A DNA stretch of 64,000 nucleotides from Streptomyces sp. TS71-3 (GTDB lineage Bacteria > Actinomycetota > Actinomycetes > Streptomycetales > Streptomycetaceae). The stretch lies in NCBI RefSeq assembly GCF_018327685.1, contig NZ_BNEL01000003.1:2790001-2854000 (forward strand). The letters run 5' to 3'. Position 1 is the first letter of the stretch; every line of letters begins with the position of its first letter. A program made the position numbers and the translations under genes. Under the pieces are notes generated by a model that saw nothing but the letters and a program-made list of their open reading frames with translations, was not told the DNA's origin and searched no databases. Of the stretch, positions 35,203 through 43,677 are shown in pieces.

Positions 35203-37440
35203 ATGAGCGAGTCAGCAATGCCCGCAGAGCCGTCCCCGTCCGCAGCGGCGCCCGCACCCCCGGAGCACCCGGCCGTGCGCTGGGAACAGGACGACACCGG
35301 CGTGGTCACCCTCGTCCTCGACGACCCCGGCCAGTCCGCCAACACCATGAACGAGGTCTTCATCACCTCGCTCTCCGCCGTCGCCGACCGGCTGGAGGCC
35401 GAACGGGACAGCGTGCGGGGCATCGTCGTCACCTCCGCCAAGAAGACCTTCTTCGCCGGCGGGGACCTGCGCGACCTGCTGGCGGTGCGGCCCGAGGACG
35501 TCCAGGAAGCGTTCGAGGGGAGCATGCGCGTCAAGCGCGACCTGCGCCGCATCGAGACCCTCGGCAAGCCGGTCGTCGCCGCGCTGGGCGGCGCGGCCCT
35601 GGGCGGCGGCTACGAGATCGCCCTCGCCTGCCACCACCGCATCGCGCTCGACGCGCCCGGCTCGCGGATCGGCCTGCCGGAGGTCACCCTCGGCCTGCTG
35701 CCCGCGGGCGGCGGCGTGGTGCGCACGGTGCGCCTGCTCGGCATCGCCGACGCGCTGCTCAAGGTGCTCATCCAGGGCAACCGGCACAGCCCCCGAAAGG
35801 CCCTGGAAGCCGGTCTGGTGCACGAGGTCGCCGCCACCCGCGAGGAGATGCTCGCCAAGGCCCGCGCCTTCATCGACGCCCACCCGGAGTCGCAGCAGCC
35901 CTGGGACACCCCCGGGTACCGCATCCCCGGCGGTACCCCCGCGCAGCCCAAGTTCGCCGCGAACCTCCCCGCGTTCCCCGCCAACCTGCGCAAGCAGACC
36001 GGCGGCGCCCCCTATCCGGCGCCGCGGGCGATCCTGGCCGCCGCCGTCGAGGGCGCCCAGGTCGACTTCGCGACGGCCGAGACGATCGAGGCCCGCTACT
36101 TCGCGGGCCTGGTCACCGGCCAGACCGCGAAGAACATGATCCAGGCCTTCTTCTTCGACCTCCAGGCCGTCAACTCCGGCGCGAGCAGGCCCTCGGGCAT
36201 CGAGCCGGCCACGGTACGGAAGGTCGCGGTCCTCGGCGCCGGCATGATGGGCGCGGGAATCGCCTACGCCTGCGCGCGGGCCGGCATCGACGTCGTCCTC
36301 AAGGACGTCGCCGCCGAGACCGCGGCGCGGGGCAAGGGCTACTCGGAGAAGCTGTGCGCCAAGGCCGTCGAACGGGGCCGCACCACCCAGGAGAAGGCCG
36401 ACGCGCTGCTCGCCCGGATCACCCCCACGGCCGACCCCCAGGACGTCGCCGGGTGCGACGCCGTGATCGAGGCGGTGTTCGAGGACCCCGCGCTCAAGCA
36501 CAAGGTGTTCCAGGAGATCCAGGGCATCGTCGAGCCCGACGCGCTGCTCTGCTCCAACACCTCCACGCTGCCCATCGGCCTGCTGGCCGAGGGCGTGCAG
36601 CGGCCCGCCGACTTCATCGGGCTGCACTTCTTCTCGCCCGTCGACAAGATGCCGCTGGTCGAGATCATCAGGGGCGAGCGGACCTCTAAGGGCGCGGTGG
36701 CCCGCGCCTTCGACCTGGTCCGGCAGATCAACAAGACCCCCATCGTGGTCCACGACTCCCGCGGCTTCTTCACTTCGCGCGTCATCGGGCAGTTCATCAA
36801 CGAGGGCGTGGCCATGGTCGGCGAGGGCATCGAGCCCGCCTCCGTCGAGCAGGCAGCGGCCCAGGCCGGCTACCCGGCCAAGGTGCTCTCCCTGATGGAC
36901 GAGCTCACCCTCACCCTGCCCCGCAGGATCCGCGACGAGTCCCGGCGCGCCGTCGAGGACGCCGGCGGCGCCTGGCAGCCGCACCCCGCCGAGGCGGTCA
37001 TCGACCGGATGGTCGACGAGTTCGGCCGTCCGGGCAGGAGCGGAGGCGCCGGCTTCTACGACTACGAGGACGGCCGCCGCGCCCGGCTCTGGCCTGGCCT
37101 GCGCGAGCACTTCACCCGTACCGGAGACGATGCCCCCGAGGTGCCGTTCCACGACATGCAGGAGCGGATGCTCTTCTCCGAGGCGCTGGACACCGTGCGG
37201 CTGCTGGAGGAGGGCGTGCTGACCTCGGTGGCCGACGCGAACATCGGCTCGATCCTGGGCATCGGCTTCCCCGGCTGGACCGGTGGAGTGCTCCAGTACA
37301 TCAACGGCTACGAGGGCGGGCCCGCCGGTTTCGTGGCCCGTGCCAGGGAGCTGGCGGAGCGGTACGGCGAGCGGTTCGCGCCGCCGGCGCTGCTGGTGGA
37401 GAAGGCCGAGCGGGGGGAGCGCTTCAGCGACTCGCGGTAA
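35203..37440 (+). CDS. FadB-like 3-hydroxyacyl-CoA dehydrogenase / enoyl-CoA hydratase
   Basis: A 745-residue bifunctional beta-oxidation enzyme. The crotonase domain at about 25-280 has the oxyanion loop ALGGAALGGGYEIALAC and GLPEVTLGLLP. The NAD-binding domain starts at about 343 with VAVLGAGMMGAGIAYACA, and the dehydrogenase includes GLHFFSPVDKMPLVEII and SRGFFTSRV. The C-terminal domains extend to 745. The ATG 35203 follows GGAGAAAG. It lies 73 bp after the thiolase and is very likely co-transcribed. It handles the hydration and oxidation steps of acyl-CoA breakdown. Confidence 0.
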   Translation: MSESAMPAEPSPSAAAPAPPEHPAVRWEQDDTGVVTLVLDDPGQSANTMNEVFITSLSAVADRLEAERDSVRGIVVTSAKKTFFAGGDLRDLLAVRPEDVQEAFEGSMRVKRDLRRIETLGKPVVAALGGAALGGGYEIALACHHRIALDAPGSRIGLPEVTLGLLPAGGGVVRTVRLLGIADALLKVLIQGNRHSPRKALEAGLVHEVAATREEMLAKARAFIDAHPESQQPWDTPGYRIPGGTPAQPKFAANLPAFPANLRKQTGGAPYPAPRAILAAAVEGAQVDFATAETIEARYFAGLVTGQTAKNMIQAFFFDLQAVNSGASRPSGIEPATVRKVAVLGAGMMGAGIAYACARAGIDVVLKDVAAETAARGKGYSEKLCAKAVERGRTTQEKADALLARITPTADPQDVAGCDAVIEAVFEDPALKHKVFQEIQGIVEPDALLCSNTSTLPIGLLAEGVQRPADFIGLHFFSPVDKMPLVEIIRGERTSKGAVARAFDLVRQINKTPIVVHDSRGFFTSRVIGQFINEGVAMVGEGIEPASVEQAAAQAGYPAKVLSLMDELTLTLPRRIRDESRRAVEDAGGAWQPHPAEAVIDRMVDEFGRPGRSGGAGFYDYEDGRRARLWPGLREHFTRTGDDAPEVPFHDMQERMLFSEALDTVRLLEEGVLTSVADANIGSILGIGFPGWTGGVLQYINGYEGGPAGFVARARELAERYGERFAPPALLVEKAERGERFSDSR

Positions 37441-37578
37441 CCCCCGCTTCCCCGCGCCCTCCGGGCGGGGCGGCCCCGGCACGGTGCCCTCCGGGCGGGG
37501 GCGGCCCAGGTGCCCCCGGGGGGGGCGGCTGTATGTGGGGCTGCGCCTCGGCTGCCCAGGGGGGCTGTGTCGATGTGC

Positions 37579-37705
37579 GGCTCCGCCGCGTGGGCGCGCT
37601 CAGCTACGACGTGACCGTCGGGTCGTCACCGTCCCGAGGGGGCTGGCCCTGCCGTGTCCGGACCACCGGCCGGTGGGTGGTTGCTCGCGCCCACGCGGCG
37701 GAGCC
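37579..37705. repeat. Family-B inverted-repeat element, copy 2
   Basis: A 127-bp element with perfect 20-bp inverted arms (GGCTCCGCCGCGTGGGCGCG and its complement at 37686-37705). The interior closely follows copy 1 (ACGTGACCGTCG, GTGTCCGGACCA, TGGGTGGTTGCTC). It does not encode a protein. Confidence 0.
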
Positions 37706-37790
37706 GCATATGCAGTCCAGCACCCTTTCAGGGCGCCACCGTCCGGGAGGGCTGTTTCGGTCGTGTCCGGATCGTCCGCCGGTGGTGGTT

Positions 37791-37814
37791 GCTCGCGCAG
37801 TTCCCCGCGCCCCT
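37791..37814. repeat. Family-A repeat, inverted copy
   Basis: GCTCGCGCAGTTCCCCGCGC followed by CCCT is the reverse complement of the family-A core seen at 25326, 51859 and 51980. It sits just before the end of the MerR gene. Confidence 0.
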
Positions 37815-37835
37815 ACCGAGGGCCGGGGGCGCCCC

Positions 37836-38564
37836 TCACGTCTCCTTCAGCCACTCCCGGACCTCCTGCTGGAGCGAGCGCTGAAACGCCGTCACCAGCG
37901 CCTGCACCACCAGCGGCTGCATGTGCGCCGACAGCGACCGCACCGCCGCCGCCCGCTCGGGGTCCGTCCCGCTGTCCGGCCGCGGCTCGCCCACCTCGTC
38001 CCTGAGCAGCCGGGACAGTGCCGCGGCCGCGGCACGGCTGTGCTCCAGCAGCACGGCGCGGGCCGCGAGGATCGTCTCGTGCGCGATCGGCACGTCCAGC
38101 AACTGCAGGCCCAGGCCCAGCAGCCCCCGGTCCACCCGGAACGACTCCTGCTCCCCGGACCGTGCGATCACCTCGAAGGCCGCGAGCCGCTGGAGATCAC
38201 CGTCGGTGAGGGCGCGCCCGGCGCGGCGTTCCAGCTCCGCGCGTGACATCTCCTCCGCCCCCTCGGGCGCCCAGGACGCCACCAGAGCGCGGTGGATCGC
38301 CAGGTCGTGGGCGCTGAGGTCGGCCGGCAGCCGCTCCAGGTAGCGCTCGATGGCGGCCAGCGTCATCCCCTGGTGCTGGAGCTCCTCGATCAGCGCAAGC
38401 CGCGACAGGTGCTCCTGCCCGTACCGGCCGACCCTGCGTGGGCCTATCACCGGCGGCGGCAGCAGGCCACGGGTGCTGTAGAAGCGCACGGTGCGCACGG
38501 TGACACCCGCGCGCGCCGCCAGCTCGTCGACCGTCAGCGTCGGCTGCTGTGCCTCGGTGGTCAC
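37836..38564 (-). CDS. MerR family transcriptional regulator
   Basis: A 242-residue regulator. The MerR helix-turn-helix lies at the N-terminus (TVDELAARAGVTVRTVRFYSTRG; wing RVGRYGQEHLSRL), followed by a helical C-terminal region without an obvious metal-binding cysteine set. GTG 38564 lies after GGAAGGAGGG. It is divergent from the amino acid permease, with a dyad between them, which suggests that it may control the permease, itself, or both. Its effector is unknown. Confidence 0.
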   Translation of the reverse strand: MTTEAQQPTLTVDELAARAGVTVRTVRFYSTRGLLPPPVIGPRRVGRYGQEHLSRLALIEELQHQGMTLAAIERYLERLPADLSAHDLAIHRALVASWAPEGAEEMSRAELERRAGRALTDGDLQRLAAFEVIARSGEQESFRVDRGLLGLGLQLLDVPIAHETILAARAVLLEHSRAAAAALSRLLRDEVGEPRPDSGTDPERAAAVRSLSAHMQPLVVQALVTAFQRSLQQEVREWLKET

Positions 38565-38874
38565 GACGGCCTGCCCTCCTTCCCGGTGTGCGGCGAGCGT
38601 TGCCCGGCGATCCGGTGCAACAGTATTGCTGTCTCACCAGTAATGTGAATGCTCCATACAGGCCTCTGACCAGCATGTGAGAACTCCCGTCGTGTGATCG
38701 GCGCCACCGCGCGCGGCGCGGTCACCCGGAAGGGCGCCCCCGTCGGTCCTGCCGTCCGAAGGGGCGCCACGCCATGTCAGGCGCGTCGTGCCGGTGTGCC
38801 ACCGGCCCTGGCACACCCCCACACGGACGATCCCCGGCGCGCGGAACCGGCGCACCAGAAAGTGAAAGCCCCCC
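38565..38874. other. 310-bp divergent region between MerR and permease genes
   Basis: No gene. The part next to the MerR gene is AT-richer than its surroundings and carries the dyad at 38625-38644. The rest has no recognised signal. Confidence 0.
38625..38644. promoter_or_regulatory. Candidate MerR-type operator dyad
   Basis: ATTGCTG at 38625 and CAGTAAT at 38638, separated by 6 bp, form an inverted repeat with one mismatch, 61 bp upstream of the MerR start. MerR proteins usually bind such dyads inside a promoter spacer. Confidence 0.
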
Positions 38875-40488
38875 TTGAGCGAGAACCCCGAAGACCCCGG
38901 GCCAGACGCGGACACGGACCGCTCCGGGGACATGGCAGCAGCGGTCACCCGTGTCGAGGCCACCCGCGGGCCCGGGGACGCGGGCGACGCGGGCTACCGC
39001 AAGGGCCTCAAGGCCCGCCATGTGAACATGATCGCCATCGGCGGAGCGATCGGAACCGGGCTCTTCCTCGGCGCCGGCGGCCGCCTGCACTCGGCGGGCC
39101 CCGCGCTCGCCCTCGCCTACCTCGTCTGCGGTGTCTTCGCGTTCTGCGTGGTCCGGGCCCTCGGCGAGCTGGTCCTCTACCGTCCCTCGTCCGGCTCCTT
39201 CGTGTCGTACGCCCGCGAGTTCCTCGGTGAGAAGGGTGCCTACACCGCCGGGTGGATGTACTTCCTCAACTGGTCCACCACCGGCGTCGCGGACATCACC
39301 GCGATCGCGCTCTACACCCACTTCTGGGCGGTCTTCACCCCGGTGCCGCAGTGGGTGCTGGCGCTGATCGCGCTCGCCGTGGTGCTCACGGTCAACCTGA
39401 TCTCCGTCCGGATCTTCGGCGAGATGGAGTTCTGGTTCGCGATCATCAAGGTCGCGGCCCTGGCGGGCTTCATGCTCATCGGCATCTTCCTGCTGATGAC
39501 GCGGCACCCGGTGGACGGCCGCGCCCCCGGCCTCGGCGTGATCACCCAGCACGGCGGCCTGCTGCCGAACGGGCTGATGCCCGCCGTCATCGTCATGCAG
39601 GGCGTGGTCTTCGCCTACGCGTCGCTGGAGCTGGTCGGCGTCGCCGCGGGCGAGACGGCGGAGCCCCAGAAGGTGGTGCCGCGCGCCGTGAACTCCATCA
39701 TGTGGCGGGTCGGCCTCTTCTACGTCGGCTCGGTGGTCCTGCTGGCGCTGCTGCTGCCCGGGACCCTCTACTCGGCCGACGAGAGCCCCTTCGTCACGGT
39801 GCTCTCGAAGATCGGCATCCCGGCCGCCGGCGACGTGATGAACCTCGTCGTGCTCACCGCCGCCATGTCCAGCCTGAACTCCGGCCTGTACTCCACCGGC
39901 CGCATCCTGCGCTCCATGGCGAGCGCCGGATCCGCCCCGCGTGCCACGGCCCGGATGAACGGCAACCAGGTGCCCTACGGCGGCATCATGCTCACCTGCG
40001 CGGTGTGCGTGGCGGGTGTCGGGCTGAACTACCTGGTGCCGGCCGACGCCTTCGAGATCGTCCTGAACATCGCCTCGCTCGGCATCATCAGCACCTGGGT
40101 GATCATCATGGTCTGCCACCTCGCCTTCGTGCGGCGCGCCAAGGAGGGGCTCCTCGAACGGCCGCACTTCCGCCTGCCCGGCAGCCCGGTCACCGAGATC
40201 GTCACCATCGCCTTCCTGATCTCCGTCCTCGTCCTGATGGGCAAGGATCCGGAGGTGGGCCGCAAGACGCTCTACCTGATCCCGTTCGTCGTGGCGGCCC
40301 TGGTGGTCGGCTGGTTCAGGGTGCGCAAACGGGTCGCCGAGGTGGCGGGCCGGGGGCCCGGCAGCGGTCCGGGCGGTGGCCGTGGCGGCGGTCCGGGAGG
40401 CGGCTTCGGTGGTGGTCCCGGTGGTGGTCTCGGCGGTGGGCCCGGGGGCGGTGCGGACGGCGGTCAGGGCGGGCCGAAGGGCTCCTGA
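38875..40488 (+). CDS. Amino acid permease (APC superfamily)
   Basis: Up to 537 residues and about 12 membrane helices, beginning with [19 protein letters not shown], the conserved first segment of amino acid:proton symporters. [21 protein letters not shown] follows. The substrate cannot be fixed; members of this group take up asparagine, GABA or similar. The start is uncertain: TTG 38875 has a weak GAAAG site, and ATG 38932 would remove 19 residues. The last 50 residues are an unusual glycine-rich tail ([19 protein letters not shown] pattern) following the final helix, on the cytoplasmic side. Confidence 0.
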   Translation: MSENPEDPGPDADTDRSGDMAAAVTRVEATRGPGDAGDAGYRKGLKARHVNMIAIGGAIGTGLFLGAGGRLHSAGPALALAYLVCGVFAFCVVRALGELVLYRPSSGSFVSYAREFLGEKGAYTAGWMYFLNWSTTGVADITAIALYTHFWAVFTPVPQWVLALIALAVVLTVNLISVRIFGEMEFWFAIIKVAALAGFMLIGIFLLMTRHPVDGRAPGLGVITQHGGLLPNGLMPAVIVMQGVVFAYASLELVGVAAGETAEPQKVVPRAVNSIMWRVGLFYVGSVVLLALLLPGTLYSADESPFVTVLSKIGIPAAGDVMNLVVLTAAMSSLNSGLYSTGRILRSMASAGSAPRATARMNGNQVPYGGIMLTCAVCVAGVGLNYLVPADAFEIVLNIASLGIISTWVIIMVCHLAFVRRAKEGLLERPHFRLPGSPVTEIVTIAFLISVLVLMGKDPEVGRKTLYLIPFVVAALVVGWFRVRKRVAEVAGRGPGSGPGGGRGGGPGGGFGGGPGGGLGGGPGGGADGGQGGPKGS

Positions 40489-40676
40489 CGATCGGGAACG
40501 GGGCCGTCGCCGTCCGTCGTTTCCGGGCCGTCCGCGGCCGTGCTCATACTGGACGTGAGGACGGACGACGCCGACGGCGGCCGCGGCCGATGCCGGCCAC
40601 TCCCGGGCCTTCGGGCCTCCCGGGCCTCCCGGGACAGGGAACCGGCGACCGGCCGGGCGCGGATCCGGAGTGCACC

Positions 40677-41588
40677 ATGTCCGGGCACGAACCCGCACAG
40701 GCACACATACCGCAGACCAGGCCGGGCGACAGCGGCGCCGGGCCGGGGCGGCGCGCGGACGACGCGCCCATGCCCCCGCCGCCCGGCGGCATCCTCTGGG
40801 AGACGCTGGGCGACATCCGCACCCTGCTGAGCCTGCCCGCGGCATTCACCCTCCAGGTGGCGCACCCGGCGGTCGGGGCCGGGGTGGGCGACCACTCGGT
40901 GTTCCGCACCGACCCCTGGGGCCGCGGCGAACGGTCGCTCCGCTCCATGCTGACCTGGGTGTACGGAGGGACGGCCGCCGCCGAGGAGGGGCGCCGGCTC
41001 CGCGAGGTGCACGAGAGCATCCACGGCACGGACGCCCACGGCCGCCCGTACCACGCGCTGGATCCCCCCACCTACGCATGGGTGCACGCCACCGGGTTCC
41101 CCGTGGCCCGGCGCAGCCACCGCTTCCTGAACCGGCGGCCGTTCACCCGGGCCGAGGAGGACCGGATGTACGCGGAGTGGCGGCAGGTGGGCCGGGTGCT
41201 CGGCATCCACGACGCGGACATGCCGCCGAACGTGGACGCGTTCTGGCCCTACTACCGGAGAGTGGTCCGTGACGAGCTGGAGCTGACGGCGGTGGCCGCG
41301 GAACTGGTCGACGTCCACGCTCTCGTACCGCCGCCGGACCGCGGCCCGCGTGCCCTGCGGCGCGTGCTGCGCGTCCTGTGGCCGGTGCTGTGGCCCCCGG
41401 CGGCCCGCTTCCGGCGCTTCCTCACCATCGGCCTGATGCCGCCGGACGCCCGCGAGGCCCTGGGGCTGCCCTGGAGCGACCGGCAGGAACGCCGCCTACG
41501 GCGCTTCGGCCGGGCCACGGCCACCGTGGTCCCGCTCCTGCCGGCCCGCCTCCGCTACCTTCCGCAGGCACGCCGCGCCACCGGTTGA
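40677..41588 (+). CDS. MpaB-like oxygenase family protein (DUF2236)
   Basis: A 303-residue protein of the DUF2236/latex-clearing-protein-like family. The conserved heme-region pattern is seen in LQVAHPAVGAGVGDHSVFR and LTWVYGGTAAAEE. The ATG 40677 follows CCGGAG. Members include fungal MpaB and rubber oxygenase Lcp, but most bacterial ones have no known substrate. No signal peptide is visible. It lies about 190 bp after the permease, so co-transcription is uncertain. Confidence 0.
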   Translation: MSGHEPAQAHIPQTRPGDSGAGPGRRADDAPMPPPPGGILWETLGDIRTLLSLPAAFTLQVAHPAVGAGVGDHSVFRTDPWGRGERSLRSMLTWVYGGTAAAEEGRRLREVHESIHGTDAHGRPYHALDPPTYAWVHATGFPVARRSHRFLNRRPFTRAEEDRMYAEWRQVGRVLGIHDADMPPNVDAFWPYYRRVVRDELELTAVAAELVDVHALVPPPDRGPRALRRVLRVLWPVLWPPAARFRRFLTIGLMPPDAREALGLPWSDRQERRLRRFGRATATVVPLLPARLRYLPQARRATG

Positions 41589-41599
41589 CGGCCCCTTGA

Positions 41600-41830
41600 G
41601 GGCGCTGCCGCGCCCATCGACAGCGCCCCGCAGGGGCGCGGGGCTCTGTCAGATTTGCGGCTCCGCCGCGTGGGTGCGAGCAGCCATTCACCTGCCGGTG
41701 GTCCGGAGGTGACAGCAACTGCCCCCTTGGGGCGGTGGCGACGTGCCGGTCTCGTCGTGGCTGGCCGCTCCCCCACTGCCTTGAGGGCGTGGGAGGTACC
41801 CCCATCCCCGCGCCCCTTGGCGGTGGCCGT
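41600..41830. repeat. Degenerate intergenic repeats (family A/B remnants)
   Basis: The gap 41589-41846 contains a single family-B left arm (GGCTCCGCCGCGTGGG at 41659-41674). It also has pieces like TCTCGTCGTGGCTGG and CCCCGCGCCCCTT that match family A. The second B arm is missing, so this looks like a decayed copy. Confidence 0.
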
Positions 41831-41846
41831 AGGCCGTCCCGGTGGC

Positions 41847-43346
41847 TCAGACGGCCCCGTGGGGCCGACCCGCGTGGGCTCGCGCGATCTCGGGCCAGGA
41901 CTTCGGCTGCGGGACCGCATGCGACCCCGCGAAGCCCATCGCCCGCACCGCGGGCGCCGCCGGCTTCTGCGGCTGGTACAGCCACGTGTCGAAGAGGTCC
42001 GCGAGCGGCTTGCCGGACACGCGCTCGGCGTACTTCACGAAGTCGGCCACCTTCGCGTTGCCGTACGCGTGCTCCTTCGGCCACCCCTTGAGTATCGCGA
42101 AGAACGCGTCGTCGCCTATCGCGTTGCGCAGGGCCTGGAGCGCCAGCGCCCCCCGGTCGTAGACCGCGTCGTCGAACTGGTGCTCAGCACCGGGGTCGCC
42201 GGGGGCGACGGTCCAGAACGGGTCGTCCGCCGGGTGCTGGGCGTACACGTAGTCCGCCAGCTCCTGGGCCGTCCCCTCGCCCTCCTTCTCCGACCAGAGC
42301 CATTCGGCGTACGAGGCGAATCCCTCGTTCAGCCAGATGTCCGCCCACCCGTGGACCGACACGTCGTCGCCGTACCACTGGTGCGCCAGCTCGTGCACGA
42401 CCACGGAGACGTTCGAGCCCTTGGCGAAGAACTTGGGGCTGTAGAACGGACGGGTCTGCGTCTCCAGGGCGAAACCGCTGGTCACATCCGGGACGTAGCC
42501 GCCGACGGCGTTGAAGGGGTAGGGGCCGAAGACGCCTTCCAGGAACTCCACGGCCTCGGTGGTCCGCCCCACGGAGGCCCGCGCCGCGGCCTTCGTGGCC
42601 GGGTCCAGGTTCTTGCCGTAGGCGTTGATCACGGGCAGCCCGTTCGCGGTCGTGCCCGTCTCGACGTCGAACTTCCCGACCGCGAGGGTCGCCAGGTAGG
42701 TGGCCTGGGGCTTGTCGGAGCGCCAGTTGTAGCGGGTCCAGCCGAGCTGCGAGGTGGTCGAGGTGAGCACACCGTTGGAGATCGCCTGGGTGCCGTCGGG
42801 CACCGCGACCGACACGTCGTACGTGGCCTTGTCGAGCGGGTGGTCGTTGGAGGGGAACCACCACGCCGCCGACTCCGGCTCGTTCGCCGCGACCCCTCCG
42901 TCCGCGGTGCGCGTCCAGGAGGTGAAGCCGAAGAGCTTCACCTTCGACGGCTGGCCGGAGTAGCGCACCACGACCGTGATCGGGGTGCCCTTCGGCAGCC
43001 CCGCGACCGGGGTGATCTGGAGCTCCTCGTCGCCGGTGGTGGTGAAGGCGGCCTTGATGCCGTTGACGCGCACCTCGCTGACCTTGAGGCCGAAGTCGAG
43101 GTCGAAGCGGGACAGGTCCTGCGTGGTGGTGGCGAGGATGGTCGCCGTCCCGTCCAGCTGGTCCGTCTCGGGCTGGTACTTCAGGCGGAGGTCGTAGTGC
43201 GAGACGTCGTAACCGCCGTTGCCGTAGACCGGGTAGTAGGGATCGCCGATACCCGGGGCGCCGGGCGTGTAGCTGGCCGCCGACGCCGGGATCGCCAGCA
43301 TCAGGGAGACCGCCAGAGCGCCCGGGACGATGAGTCTGCGGTACAC
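41847..43346 (-). CDS. Secreted M1 family zinc metallopeptidase
   Basis: A 499-residue aminopeptidase-N-like enzyme. The zinc motif HELAHQW is followed 18 residues later by the zinc ligand in NEGFASYAEW. A signal peptide is present (VPGALAVSLMLAIPASAA). The N-terminal beta domain (VSHYDLRLKYQPETDQLDG) is typical, but the long C-terminal domain of classic PepN is missing. GTG 43346 follows GGAGC. The GAMEN exopeptidase motif is not evident (FALETQTRP stands in that place), so it may be an M1-type endo- or aminopeptidase of altered specificity. Confidence 0.
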   Translation of the reverse strand: MYRRLIVPGALAVSLMLAIPASAASYTPGAPGIGDPYYPVYGNGGYDVSHYDLRLKYQPETDQLDGTATILATTTQDLSRFDLDFGLKVSEVRVNGIKAAFTTTGDEELQITPVAGLPKGTPITVVVRYSGQPSKVKLFGFTSWTRTADGGVAANEPESAAWWFPSNDHPLDKATYDVSVAVPDGTQAISNGVLTSTTSQLGWTRYNWRSDKPQATYLATLAVGKFDVETGTTANGLPVINAYGKNLDPATKAAARASVGRTTEAVEFLEGVFGPYPFNAVGGYVPDVTSGFALETQTRPFYSPKFFAKGSNVSVVVHELAHQWYGDDVSVHGWADIWLNEGFASYAEWLWSEKEGEGTAQELADYVYAQHPADDPFWTVAPGDPGAEHQFDDAVYDRGALALQALRNAIGDDAFFAILKGWPKEHAYGNAKVADFVKYAERVSGKPLADLFDTWLYQPQKPAAPAVRAMGFAGSHAVPQPKSWPEIARAHAGRPHGAV

Positions 43347-43677
43347 GAAAGCTCCAAGTCGTAGAGGGGCCAGGTCTGTTGAATCCGACCTTATTGAGCC
43401 CTGAACAACCGGTCATGTCCATGGCCCCATATGTCACAAGCCCGCCATACGCAGGCCACAGGCCCAGAAAACCGCTGCGCCCCAGGTATCCCAGGGAGCG
43501 CGGCCGGGACCCTGGGCGGGCGGCCCGAGGGGTTCCGGGCCGCGGTACCTCCCGCCGGTGGGCGCGGCTGCGCGGCCACCGCCGCACGGGATGTGCCCAG
43601 GACGCTGTCCCTGGACCGGGGGCCGGGAAGAAACAGGCGGAAACCATGCCGCCGCGGTCGCTAGGATCGACCTTCTG
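43347..43677. other. 331-bp divergent gap
   Basis: No gene supported. Apart from a -10-like TAGGAT close to the ABC-F start, no clear motif is seen. The part next to the peptidase gene is AT-richer and probably carries its promoter. Confidence 0.
43662..43667 (+). promoter_or_regulatory. Candidate -10 box (TAGGAT) for the ABC-F gene
   Basis: TAGGAT is the consensus Streptomyces HrdB -10 box. It ends 10 nt before ATG 43678 and there is no Shine-Dalgarno, so the mRNA is probably leaderless. Confidence 0.

Larger units (their letters stand above)
37441..37835. other. 395-bp gap with repeats
   Basis: No gene supported. It contains two copies of CCCTCCGGGCGGGG (near 37457 and 37490), a complete family-B element (37579-37705) and an inverted family-A core (37791-37814). 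It lies between two convergent genes. Confidence 0.

Noticed and set aside
35212..37482. Long minus-strand frame (756 codons) opposite the FadB-like gene
   Set aside because: It is the antisense shadow of a clearly conserved gene; high GC at third positions keeps the opposite frame open.
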